A stretch of 11,303 nt of DNA from positions 1-11,303 of the forward strand of contig CAAGRM010000264.1 in the NCBI GenBank assembly GCA_900772675.1, read 5' to 3'. Made by a program: the position numbers and the translations under genes. Source of the DNA: Lachnospiraceae bacterium. GTDB taxonomy: Bacteria; Bacillota; Clostridia; Lachnospirales; Lachnospiraceae. Of this stretch, positions 1 to 6,534 are shown in pieces (position 1 is the first letter of the stretch; each line of letters begins with the position of its first letter). The notes under the pieces are model-generated. The model did not search any database. It worked only from the letters and a program-made list of their open reading frames with translations, and was not told the DNA's origin.

Positions 1-1
1 A

Positions 2-544
2 AATACCAGATACACATACGATCTCGAATGTTTCCGCGACAGATACGGGAAATACATGAAGAAGGATGATTTATATCTCGGCTATTATCTTCATCTGATC
101 CAGGATATGCTATATCGGAGATTTATGTATGGGGAACATGGCTGGAATTCGAGCGCTCCTGGAAATGTAGAAAAACTGCATCGGGACTACGAGATATTAA
201 ATGAATATGTTTCGAAAAAATATGGCCTTTCCCAGGAAATGATCCAGGAGCTGGATCTTACAGAAGAGCCATTGGCACAGCTTGCTGAATTCGATGTGAA
301 AGGTCTTATAAAAGAAGTCCGCGGGGAATTCGTCCAGAGAAAAGAAGAGAAATTGTCCATCCTTACCAGACAAATGGCCAACGAGTACATCGTACGCGCG
401 ACGGAATTCTGCGTGGAAGAGCTAAAGGCACTGTCCAAAGGGAAATCAGGTCTGGACAGTACTGTGTGGAGCTGGGAAAAACCAGAAAACATATCACATG
501 AAAAATTAAACCAGAAGTTAAATGCAAAAATCGAAAATATGTAA
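2..544 (+). CDS. Probable zinc-dependent phospholipase C-like protein, C-terminal part (5' end outside window)
   Basis: The reading frame is open from base 2 to the TAA at 542-544. A Met at 56 exists, but the codons before it read as convincing protein (NTRYTYDLECFRDRYGKY) and no ribosome binding site precedes 56, so the gene very probably starts upstream. The segment LGYYLHLIQD resembles the His/Asp-containing helix of the bacterial zinc-dependent phospholipase C-like family (Pfam Zn_dep_PLPC), in which His and Asp bind metal. The rest is charged and helical, with no membrane segment. The N-terminal metal ligands that would confirm the family lie outside the window. The next gene starts 72 bp downstream on the same strand, so the two may be co-transcribed. 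Substrate unknown; the family call is from memory of similar sequences and is only moderate, while coding status is firm. Confidence 0.7.
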   Translation, partial: NTRYTYDLECFRDRYGKYMKKDDLYLGYYLHLIQDMLYRRFMYGEHGWNSSAPGNVEKLHRDYEILNEYVSKKYGLSQEMIQELDLTEEPLAQLAEFDVKGLIKEVRGEFVQRKEEKLSILTRQMANEYIVRATEFCVEELKALSKGKSGLDSTVWSWEKPENISHEKLNQKLNAKIENM

Positions 545-616
545 TATAGTATATACAGAACAAAGCACGGACATTCACAAAAAGAACAGAGACGTGCAGA
601 AAGGAGAATCGGAGAA

Positions 617-1210
617 ATGAATTACTACATCAGCGATCTGCACTTACTGCATAAAAACTGTATCGGCTTCGACGAGCGTCCCTTCGCGGATCTGGAGGAG
701 ATGCATGAGACAATTCTTGCAAACTGGAATCGGAAAGTAACGAACAGCGACACCGTTTACATCCTCGGGGATGCCACCTTATATGGAAAGAAAGAGGATG
801 CTATTGCACTGGTTGCAAGAATGAAGGGGAAAAAGGTTCTGGTAAGAGGAAATCATGATCACATCGACGATTACCGGTATCAGCAGCTGTATGAGGAGAT
901 CTGCGATTACAAGGAAATTCAGGATGGAATCGACGGAAAACAGTATCATCTGGTTCTCTTTCATTATCCGATTTTCAGCTGGAAAAATATGGGACATGGA
1001 ACCATCCTTTTATATGGCCATACACACGACAGCATGGAGGATACGTATTATCAGGAGTGCCTGAGAAAAATGGCGGAGGAGGAATGCAGCAGACACATTT
1101 ATGAGTGCAGACCGCAGGCATACAATGTGGGATGTATGAAGCCATGGATGAATTATGAACCAAGATCCCTGAAGGAAATCCTGAGCTTTAGAGAGAAGGC
1201 AGAAAAATAG
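617..1210 (+). CDS. Calcineurin-like metallophosphoesterase, 197 aa
   Basis: This is a complete small metallophosphoesterase. All signature motifs of the fold are present in order: D7-x-H9 (ISDLHL), G51-D52, G78-N79-H80-D81, H116 (FHYPIF) and G134-H135-T136-H137. These supply the two-metal site (D7, H9, D52, N79, H116, H135, H137) and the catalytic His of the GNHD motif. The length fits the short, single-domain cytoplasmic phosphoesterases often annotated only as phosphoesterase, and there is no signal peptide or extra domain. The start is supported by AAGGAG about 11 nt upstream (600-605). Such enzymes cleave phosphomonoesters or phosphodiesters, and sequence alone does not give the substrate. 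It lies just upstream of a tRNA-like RNA and a Ro60-type gene on the same strand, so an RNA-end substrate is possible but is pure inference. Confidence 0.92.
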   Translation: MNYYISDLHLLHKNCIGFDERPFADLEEMHETILANWNRKVTNSDTVYILGDATLYGKKEDAIALVARMKGKKVLVRGNHDHIDDYRYQQLYEEICDYKEIQDGIDGKQYHLVLFHYPIFSWKNMGHGTILLYGHTHDSMEDTYYQECLRKMAEEECSRHIYECRPQAYNVGCMKPWMNYEPRSLKEILSFREKAEK

Positions 1211-1222
1211 CATCTCCACCGA

Positions 1223-1231
1223 TGATATAAA
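1223..1231 (+). promoter_or_regulatory. Possible extended -10 promoter for the tRNA-like RNA/TROVE unit
   Basis: TG-A-TATAAA matches an extended -10 box (TGnTATAAT), placing a start near 1238, about 56 nt before the tRNA-like acceptor stem. No good -35 is present. A weaker alternative is TTGATA at 1254-1259 with a poor -10 around 1277. The motif also lies in the loop of a 6-bp inverted repeat (1215-1220 with 1241-1246), which lacks a U-tract. Tentative; read-through from the phosphoesterase is equally possible. Confidence 0.3.
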
Positions 1232-1293
1232 GCAAGTCAGGGTGGAACAATATTTGATACACATCAGTATCCACAAAAAATGTGGCTGAAAAT

Positions 1294-1411
1294 AAGGCGG
1301 TAGTTTAACGGGCAAAACCTGTGCAGAAAAATGTTTCATGTTTGTGGAACGTACAGCAAATTTTTCGTAGAGGATAAGGCACAGAATGCAGGTTCAAGTC
1401 CTGCCCGCCTT
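1294..1411 (+). ncRNA. tRNA-like structured RNA, probable bacterial Y RNA (YrlA-like)
   Basis: Folding by eye gives a canonical tRNA frame. The acceptor stem is 1294-1300 with 1405-1411, 7 bp, all Watson-Crick. U and A follow as positions 8 and 9. The D arm is GTTT 1303-1306 with AAAC 1315-1318, and its loop AACGGGCA carries the A14, R15, GG and A21 equivalents. The T arm is GCAGG 1388-1392 with CCTGC 1400-1404, and its loop is TTCAAGT. The anticodon stem is CTGTGC 1319-1324 with GCACAG 1379-1384. Instead of a 7-nt anticodon loop there are 54 nt (1325-1378), with a 7-bp stem GAAAAAT/ATTTTTC (1326-1332 with 1360-1366) capped by a 5-bp stem (1333-1337 with 1346-1350), then a 12-nt single strand. 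It therefore cannot decode. Known: bacterial Ro60 orthologues are encoded near Y RNAs carrying tRNA-like domains. The adjacent TROVE gene makes this the best explanation. No CCA is encoded. True ends are unknown, and I could not identify the Ro-binding Y motif. Confidence 0.8.
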
Positions 1412-1449
1412 ACGCGAGTGAGATAGCTCAAAAGAAAGGAGCGGCAGCG

Positions 1450-2919
1450 ATGAGTTTTGCAGAACAGATGCGGGAGCAGACAACAAAAACTTATACGGAA
1501 AACGGAGCAGCAGCATGGAACACAAGCGGCGATGCGCGACTGGATCTGTTTGCATCGATTGGATCTCTGCGCAGTGCGGATCCGGAAAGAATCGAGCTTC
1601 TGTTTGCGGAAGCGTACCGGGCAGACCCGCTGTTCGCGTTAAAGATCCTGTTTTATGCACGTGATATCCGGGAAGGCCTCGGCGAGAGACGTGTCTTTCG
1701 GATTCTGCTGCAGTACCTTGCCAAATATCATCCGCAGGATGTCATTGCGAATCTCGATCTGATTGGCGTTTACGGCCGGTTCGATGACTGGTACTGTCTG
1801 GTTGGAACCAGAGTCGAAGACGAGATGTGGAAAGCCATGAAGCAGCAGCTGGAAGCAGATCTGAAAAATTTCCGGGAGGGAAAAAGCGTTTCCCTGCTTG
1901 CCAAATGGATCAAGACGGCAGATTCGAAAAGGGAAGAAACGAGAAAGCTCGGCATTCTGACGGCGCAGAAGCTCGGCTATCCGGTTTACAACTTCAAAAG
2001 AATCGTCCGTTCCCTGCGGAAATACATCGGCGTGCTGGAAGTAAAAATGTCAGAAGGAAAGTGGGAGGAGATCGTATACCCGGAGGTTTCCGGAAGAGCT
2101 ATGATGATTTACCGGAACGCATTCCTGAGACATGACATGGAGCGTTTTGACCGGTATCTGATGAATGCACTGGAGGGAAAAGAAAAGATTCATGCGGAGA
2201 CGCTGTATCCGTACGATCTTGTAGAAAAAATACTGCATTTCAATCCGTGGGACGAGATAATGGAAGCACAGTGGCGCCAGCTGCCGGACCATGTGGCGAA
2301 GGAAACGAATGCGATTGTCGTTGCAGATGTTTCCGGTTCTATGTGGATAAGACCCATGGCGACAGCGATTGGCCTTGCCATTTACTTTGCAGAGCGGAAC
2401 CGGGGTGCTTACCACAATCTTTTCATGGCATTCAGTGAGAAGTCGGAATTTGTTTCCCTGAAGGGGGAAACGCTGGAGCAGAAAGTCCAATGTGTTAAGA
2501 GTGTTGGCTGGGGAATGAATACGAATCTGCAGGCTGCATTTGAACACGTTTTGGAAACAGCACTGGATCACGATGTTCCACCGGAAGAAATGCCGAAAGC
2601 ACTGATCGTTGTCTCGGATATGGAGATTGATGCCTGCGTGGACGAGAACTGGATGTTTTATGATCATATGAAAGAAAAGTACGAGTACAGCGGCTATCGG
2701 CTGCCGAACGTTGTTTTCTGGAATGTGAACAGCCGCCACGACCTTTTCCATGTCGACAGCAAAAGAAAAGGGGTTCAGCTGTACAGCGGAGAGTCGGTTA
2801 CGACATTCCGGAATCTCCTGGGCAACATCGACACCACACCGGCGGAAGCGATGGAACAGATCATCGAAAGCGAGCGGTACGCGTGTGTCAGAACAGGGGA
2901 TGTGGAAGAAAAGATGTAA
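1450..2919 (+). CDS. TROVE/vWA-domain Ro60 (Rsr)-like RNA-binding protein, 489 aa
   Basis: Ro60-type proteins form a HEAT-like ring (TROVE) closed by a von Willebrand A domain, and bind Y RNAs and the ends of misfolded RNAs. Here an all-helical N-terminal part (about residues 15-280, including NTSGDARLDLF, DPLFALKILFYARDIREGLGER and KLGYPVYNFKRIVRSLRKYI) precedes a C-terminal vWA domain (about 285-470). Its MIDAS residues are intact: D293-x-S295-x-S297, T358 in WGMNTN and D390 in VVSDM. The length fits Ro60/Rsr (about 500 aa). The sequence also resembles DUF2828 proteins, which share the TROVE-like-plus-vWA layout, so it is a divergent branch rather than a close animal Ro60 relative. AAAGGAG at 1435-1441 sets the start. 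The tRNA-like RNA ends 38 nt before the ATG, which strongly suggests a protein-RNA partnership. No signal peptide, so cytoplasmic. Confidence 0.9.
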   Translation: MSFAEQMREQTTKTYTENGAAAWNTSGDARLDLFASIGSLRSADPERIELLFAEAYRADPLFALKILFYARDIREGLGERRVFRILLQYLAKYHPQDVIANLDLIGVYGRFDDWYCLVGTRVEDEMWKAMKQQLEADLKNFREGKSVSLLAKWIKTADSKREETRKLGILTAQKLGYPVYNFKRIVRSLRKYIGVLEVKMSEGKWEEIVYPEVSGRAMMIYRNAFLRHDMERFDRYLMNALEGKEKIHAETLYPYDLVEKILHFNPWDEIMEAQWRQLPDHVAKETNAIVVADVSGSMWIRPMATAIGLAIYFAERNRGAYHNLFMAFSEKSEFVSLKGETLEQKVQCVKSVGWGMNTNLQAAFEHVLETALDHDVPPEEMPKALIVVSDMEIDACVDENWMFYDHMKEKYEYSGYRLPNVVFWNVNSRHDLFHVDSKRKGVQLYSGESVTTFRNLLGNIDTTPAEAMEQIIESERYACVRTGDVEEKM

Positions 2920-2956
2920 AGTTGTGATTGGAAAACAGGATGTAGGGGAATAAAAG

Positions 2957-3001
2957 AAAAACGGACGCTGTGTTTCAAAGATGAAGCAGTGTCCGTTTTT
3001 T
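2957..3001 (+). terminator. Rho-independent terminator after the TROVE gene, probably bidirectional
   Basis: AAAAACGGAC (2957-2966) pairs with GTCCGTTTTT (2991-3000). The stem extends inward through a G-U pair and CTG/CAG, then TTC/GAA around a small loop. The T-tract ends the hairpin on the plus strand. On the minus strand the A-rich 5' flank reads as a T-rich tail, so it can also stop the convergent aminotransferase operon. Confidence 0.88.
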
Positions 3002-3017
3002 ACTATATGATATTTAA

Positions 3018-3081
3018 GATACCGGGAGTGCAAAGCACGCAGCAATCTGGTATCAAAGGGGTCAAAAAGCCTTTTGATACC
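3018..3081. repeat. Overlapping, mutually exclusive hairpins between convergent genes
   Basis: The block contains GATACC (3018-3023), GGTATC (3049-3054) and GATACC (3076-3081). The middle copy can pair left, giving 3018-3026 with 3046-3054 (9 bp, two or more of them G-U) plus TGC/GCA. It can instead pair right, giving 3049-3060 with 3070-3081 (12 bp with one G-U and a 9-nt loop). A small GTGC-AAA-GCAC palindrome lies at 3028-3038. No T-tract follows on either strand, so these are not ordinary terminators. The organisation resembles a dispersed REP/MITE-like intergenic repeat. Confidence 0.6.
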
Positions 3082-3115
3082 AACATCTATTTAAGAAAAG
3101 TTGACCGTTGAAAAA

Positions 3116-4303
3116 TTATCCAAAATACTCTCCCGCCAGTTCCTTAAACGCCGGCAGTGCCCGCTTAATCTGCGCAGTAGTAACGCAGTAAGCAATCCGC
3201 ACGAATCCCGGTGCACCGAAGTCATCGCCGGGTACAAGAAGAAGTTCGTGTTTTTTCGCTTTCTCGCAGAATGCATACGCATCCGGTTCCGGGGTTTTCA
3301 TGAAAAGATAGAAAGCGCCGTCCGGGTGAACGCAGGTGAAGCCGTAGGAGGTTAACGAATCATACAGCAGATCGCGGTTTTTCTTGTAGACCGAAAGATC
3401 CGAAACCTGTCCTGCGCATTTGGCGATGACGTGTTGGATCAGGCTTGGTGCGCAGACGAAGCCGAGGGCGCGTCCGGCGCCGCAGACGGCTGCGTAGATG
3501 GTTCTTGCATCATCGACCTCATCCGGAACGAGAACGTAGCCGATACGCTCGCCCGGCAGGGAGAGGGATTTGCTGTAGGAGTAGCAGACCAGCGTGTTTT
3601 TGTAATATTTTGTCAGATACGGAACTTCCACGTCTCCGTAGACAAGCTCGCGGTACGGTTCATCAACGATCAGATAAATCGGATGGCCGTATTCGGCAGA
3701 TTTTGCTTCCAGAAAAGCAGCGAGCTTCTGAATGCTTTCTTCGGTGTAGACAACGCCAGACGGATTGTTCGGGGAATTGACGAAAACGCCTTTGGTGTGA
3801 GCTGTGACAGCGGCCGAGAGGCGGTCAAAGTCGATCTGGAACGTGGAAGAATCAGCCGGCGTTTCGATCATGGCTGCGCCTGCAGATTCGATGAAAACAC
3901 GGTATTCCGGAAAGTACGGGGTAAATACGATATACTCGTCGCCCGGAACGGTTAAAGCGCCAAGGACGATGCGGAGCGAAGCGGCTGCACCGCAGGTCAT
4001 ATAGAAGTTGTCGGCATGGAACGCGGTACCAAAGCGTTTGTTCAGGTCGGCTGCAACGGCGGCGCGGGTATCGGCATCGCCCTGCGCGGAGGTGTAGCCG
4101 AAGAGATAGTAATCGTCTTTGGAATCAAGCAGCTCTTTGATGGTCTCATGAACGGAGACCGGAGCCGGCACGTTTGGGTTTCCGATACTGAAATCAAAGA
4201 CATTTTCTGAGCCGATCTCGGCAGCGCGTTTTTTGCTGTATTCGAAAATCTCGCGGATTACCGATTTTTTTGTGCCGAGAGTTACCATTTTTTCTGAAAT
4301 CAT
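3116..4303 (-). CDS. PLP-dependent class I/II aminotransferase, 395 aa
   Basis: This is a fold-type I aminotransferase of the aspartate-aminotransferase-like group, transferring an amino group between an amino acid and a 2-oxo acid. The motifs are complete: NSPNNPSG (176-183, cofactor-side Asn), D214 in IVDEPY (pyridine nitrogen), SYSKSLSLPGERIGY with Schiff-base K245 and phosphate-binding R253, and substrate-carboxylate R369 in FVRIAY. The length is typical. AGGAGG lies 9 nt before the ATG and fixes the start. It is the last gene of the minus-strand operon, 55 bp after the acyltransferase stop, with no clear promoter of its own. Aspartate, alanine or aromatic amino acids are all possible substrates, and nothing here decides. 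Its link to the two lipid genes upstream is not obvious. Confidence 0.93.
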   Translation of the reverse strand: MISEKMVTLGTKKSVIREIFEYSKKRAAEIGSENVFDFSIGNPNVPAPVSVHETIKELLDSKDDYYLFGYTSAQGDADTRAAVAADLNKRFGTAFHADNFYMTCGAAASLRIVLGALTVPGDEYIVFTPYFPEYRVFIESAGAAMIETPADSSTFQIDFDRLSAAVTAHTKGVFVNSPNNPSGVVYTEESIQKLAAFLEAKSAEYGHPIYLIVDEPYRELVYGDVEVPYLTKYYKNTLVCYSYSKSLSLPGERIGYVLVPDEVDDARTIYAAVCGAGRALGFVCAPSLIQHVIAKCAGQVSDLSVYKKNRDLLYDSLTSYGFTCVHPDGAFYLFMKTPEPDAYAFCEKAKKHELLLVPGDDFGAPGFVRIAYCVTTAQIKRALPAFKELAGEYFG

Positions 4304-4358
4304 GTGTCAATCCTCCTGAAGTAAATTGTTTGCCGCTGTTTTAAATGAACTGTAAATA

Positions 4359-5015
4359 TTATTCTTTTTTCTGCTTTTTCCTTATTTTAGCAGACAAAGA
4401 CTGAATTGTAAATGCAGCATTTTCGGTCTCATGTTCCCGCAGGCTGAAAAGATGGCGGAAGCAGACCACGAGCGATACCAGCAGACTGCCGAGCCGCACG
4501 GACGGAAGAAATCGGGAAATTTGTGCGGCGACGGCAAACCCGGAGAACGAGACAATTGAGCGCAGATTGTGTGGCTGGATAATGAGAATCAGCGAAAACG
4601 TCAGATAAAACGCCGCCAGAAGAAGCGCCGGCCGCAGATCCGGCAGGAGGCCGAGCAGCACGCCAAACGAGACAGAGATCGCCTTTCCGCCTTTCGCAGG
4701 CTGCAGAAATGGCCATGCGTGTCCGGCCACCGGGGCGAGCAGAATCAGGGCGAAAATCCAGGAACTCATCGAAACAGCGGAACTGTGCGCCGCCAGAAAC
4801 ACCGGCAGAAATCCTTTCCCGATATCGCACAGGACGCAGAGCAGTCCAATCCGCGGTCCGGCCACTGAAAAGGCGTTGAAGGCACCGGGATTCTGATCTT
4901 CATTCACAGTTCGGACATCCACGTGGCAGAAGTATTTTGGAATCAGATACGAATACAGTACGCTGCCCGAGAGGTACCCGAAGAAACTATAAAACAGATA
5001 AGCAGTAAGCATCAT
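4359..5015 (-). CDS. plsY: PlsY-like acyl-phosphate:glycerol-3-phosphate acyltransferase (divergent), 218 aa
   Basis: PlsY is an integral membrane enzyme that moves an acyl group from acyl-phosphate to glycerol-3-phosphate, the first step of phospholipid synthesis. Family motifs are seen in order: SGSVLYS (16-22), NPGAFNAF (42-49, in place of the usual N-x-G-A-x-N-x-x-R), DIGKG...P (64-71), and GHAWPF plus KGGKAIS (98-114, in place of GH..P...F.GGKG). About five to six hydrophobic segments fit the family. The basic tail (KIRKKQKKE) and the changed second motif mark a divergent subfamily that may use a modified acceptor. The start follows the glycosyltransferase stop by 6 nt, and its CGGAG ribosome site lies within the end of that gene, so translation is probably coupled. 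A second ATG immediately follows the first. Confidence 0.82.
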   Translation of the reverse strand: MMLTAYLFYSFFGYLSGSVLYSYLIPKYFCHVDVRTVNEDQNPGAFNAFSVAGPRIGLLCVLCDIGKGFLPVFLAAHSSAVSMSSWIFALILLAPVAGHAWPFLQPAKGGKAISVSFGVLLGLLPDLRPALLLAAFYLTFSLILIIQPHNLRSIVSFSGFAVAAQISRFLPSVRLGSLLVSLVVCFRHLFSLREHETENAAFTIQSLSAKIRKKQKKE

Positions 5016-5021
5016 AAGCAG

Positions 5022-6137
5022 TTACTCCGAAACTAATTTTTCCAAAAGGTGTGTAATTGCCGTTCCCGCCTGCGGATGGCTGTTTTGATGCTGGGCATCG
5101 CGCATCGCGATCTGACGTGCATCATCGCGGGCAAGCGAAATACCGGCCTCTGCCAGCTCTTTCTGATGTGCGCCGGTCACGGACATTCCGCGTGAGACAA
5201 AAAAAGCACGGTTTTTTGTTTCGCAACCCGGAATCGGATCAGTGTGGACGAGCGGAACGCGCCGCACAGCGGCCTCGGTACTGCTTAAGCCCCCGGGCTT
5301 TGTAAACAGCACATCGGCAGCGGCCATATATTCCGCAACGTGGCGTGTAAAACCGATGATATGTACATTTGGGTTCTTATGGAGCTGCAGCCGGAGCGAA
5401 CGCATCCGTTTTTTATTATTTCCGCAGATGATCACAGCCTGTTCGCCGTTTTCCAGCCGGGAAACGAGTTCATGTGCGAGCAGATGCACTTTGCCGAATC
5501 CCATACTGCCGCTCATGACGAGAAACAGCGGAGCATCCTCGGGAAGACCGAGATGGCGGCGCACATCCTCTTTGGATGCAGGGCGCGCAAATGCGGGTCG
5601 CACCGGAATACCGAGAGGAAGCAGTTTTTCTTCCGGGATGCCGTAGGATGCAAACTCCGGGATCAGATCCTTGTGCGGAATCACATAGAAATCGCAGTTC
5701 GTCTCTTCCCAGAACGGAATGCACGCGTAATCGGTGGCAACGGCAACGCAGGGAATCGTCAGCCGTCCTTTCTGCTTCATCCAGGTCAGTGTTTCCGCCG
5801 GATAAAGATGTGTGGTGACAACGGCATCAAAATGGTTTTGATCAATATAATCTGCAAGCGCATTTCCAAGCCGCGCATTTGCATAGTAAACGGGGGATTT
5901 CCAGGGAAATTTCCGTACCAGCTCACCAAGCTGATAGAGTGCGCCGAAGCCGGCCGGAAAAACGGAGACAAGCTTCACATAAGCTCCGCCGACCAGTGCG
6001 GAGGTATGCTTTCGTCCGAGGCTCATCAGATCCAGACCCTCGGCTTCGTGGTGATAGAAATTCAGACTTTCTTTTAATGCAGAGGCCGCAGCATTGTGGC
6101 CACCGCCGGTATTGCAGGATAAAATCAGTACCTTCAT
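5022..6137 (-). CDS. GT28-family glycosyltransferase, processive diacylglycerol beta-glycosyltransferase/MGDG synthase-like, 371 aa
   Basis: Enzymes of this group (plant MGDG synthase, Bacillus UgtP) add sugars from a UDP-sugar to diacylglycerol at the inner face of the membrane, giving glycolipids and teichoic-acid anchors. Seen: an N-terminal MKVLILSCNTGGGHNAAA Rossmann loop (GGGHN 11-15) in an MGDG-synthase-type acceptor domain, D136, and a linker with LPLGIPV (about 173-179). A C-terminal GT-B nucleotide domain has SGSMGFG (209-215), GNN (239-241), TKPGGLSSTEA (279-289) and PIPGCE...N (301-309). The frame stays open up to 6314, but that start lies upstream of the promoter at 6207-6235. 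The ATG at 6137 has GGAG 8 nt upstream and begins exactly at the conserved domain, so I chose it. The sugar (glucose or galactose) and the number of additions are not readable. First gene of the operon with plsY. Confidence 0.9.
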   Translation of the reverse strand: MKVLILSCNTGGGHNAAASALKESLNFYHHEAEGLDLMSLGRKHTSALVGGAYVKLVSVFPAGFGALYQLGELVRKFPWKSPVYYANARLGNALADYIDQNHFDAVVTTHLYPAETLTWMKQKGRLTIPCVAVATDYACIPFWEETNCDFYVIPHKDLIPEFASYGIPEEKLLPLGIPVRPAFARPASKEDVRRHLGLPEDAPLFLVMSGSMGFGKVHLLAHELVSRLENGEQAVIICGNNKKRMRSLRLQLHKNPNVHIIGFTRHVAEYMAAADVLFTKPGGLSSTEAAVRRVPLVHTDPIPGCETKNRAFFVSRGMSVTGAHQKELAEAGISLARDDARQIAMRDAQHQNSHPQAGTAITHLLEKLVSE

Positions 6138-6193
6138 AAGAAAAACTCCATTCTTTTGTTGTATCTCCGAAAGAAACAGGATCACGAGATTTT

Positions 6194-6268
6194 TCAGACA
6201 CGCTCTAGTATAGAACGCTGTTATATTTCGGGCAATCCACAAAAGGAGAAAAGTGTCTGATATAACAG
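6194..6268. repeat. Interleaved inverted repeats flanking the glycosyltransferase promoter
   Basis: TCAGACAC (6194-6201) is the exact inverse of GTGTCTGA (6253-6260). CTGTTATAT (6218-6226) is the exact inverse of ATATAACAG (6260-6268). They bracket and overlap the minus-strand -10/-35. The right-hand block 6258-6268 is itself nearly palindromic (CTG-ATATAA-CAG). This is consistent with two operator sites for a dimeric regulator or a looped repressor, but no known consensus is recognised. Confidence 0.4.
6207..6235 (-). promoter_or_regulatory. Sigma-A-type promoter for the glycosyltransferase-plsY-aminotransferase operon
   Basis: On the minus strand TTGCCC (-35, 6230-6235), a 17-nt spacer and TATACT (-10, 6207-6212) predict a start near 6200 and a leader of about 62 nt before the ATG at 6137. 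The 397-bp divergent intergenic region (6138-6534) also holds the inverted repeats and the GH3 promoter; the remainder, about 6269-6439, is A-rich with no gene seen. Confidence 0.65.
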
Positions 6269-6439
6269 GAAGGCGACAGGCAGCAGAAATATCGGGGAGA
6301 CGCAGACGGAGCATTCACCTGCGGATCAAGATTTTGAGAGAAAGGAAGGAAAACGACGGGTGCCTGAAAAAAATTGGTAAAATAGAATAAAACTGAAAGA
6401 AAAAGAAACAAAAAACAGGATAAAATGCTGAAAAATAAA

Positions 6440-6468
6440 TTGACATCCCATCCAAAACTTCGTATCAT
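6440..6468 (+). promoter_or_regulatory. Strong sigma-A promoter for the GH3 beta-glucosidase
   Basis: TTGACA (6440-6445), a 17-nt spacer and TATCAT (6463-6468) predict a start near 6475. The A-rich stretch just upstream (about 6365-6439) could act as an UP element. A start at about 6475 rules out the in-frame ATG at 6478 as a usable initiation codon and supports 6535. Confidence 0.85.
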
Positions 6469-6534
6469 AGAGACAGAATGAGGCGCGTTCGGAAAGCGAT
6501 CTGCGCACCGGAAAATACAGGAGGTAAGCTTAAA

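Noticed and set aside
1215..1246. 6-bp inverted repeat TCCACC/GGTGGA after the phosphoesterase as a terminator
   Set aside because: It has a 20-nt loop, a short stem and no T-tract.
1294..1411. An ordinary tRNA gene, or a tRNA with a group I intron
   Set aside because: There is no anticodon loop, and the 54-nt insertion is far too short for a group I intron and lacks its core. The neighbouring TROVE gene gives a better explanation.
2050..3045. 331-codon minus-strand open frame antisense to the TROVE gene
   Set aside because: It runs through the terminator, has no domain and is a shadow of the sense codons.
5340..6077. 245-codon plus-strand open frame antisense to the glycosyltransferase
   Set aside because: It lies wholly inside a well-supported gene, with no ribosome site or motif.
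6138..6314. Upstream in-frame start adding 59 residues to the glycosyltransferase
   Set aside because: It lies upstream of the predicted transcription start (about 6200), and the conserved domain begins at the ATG at 6137, which has its own ribosome site.
6478..6534. Upstream in-frame ATG adding 19 residues to the beta-glucosidase
   Set aside because: It is only about 3 nt after the predicted transcript start and has no ribosome site; AGGAGG marks 6535.
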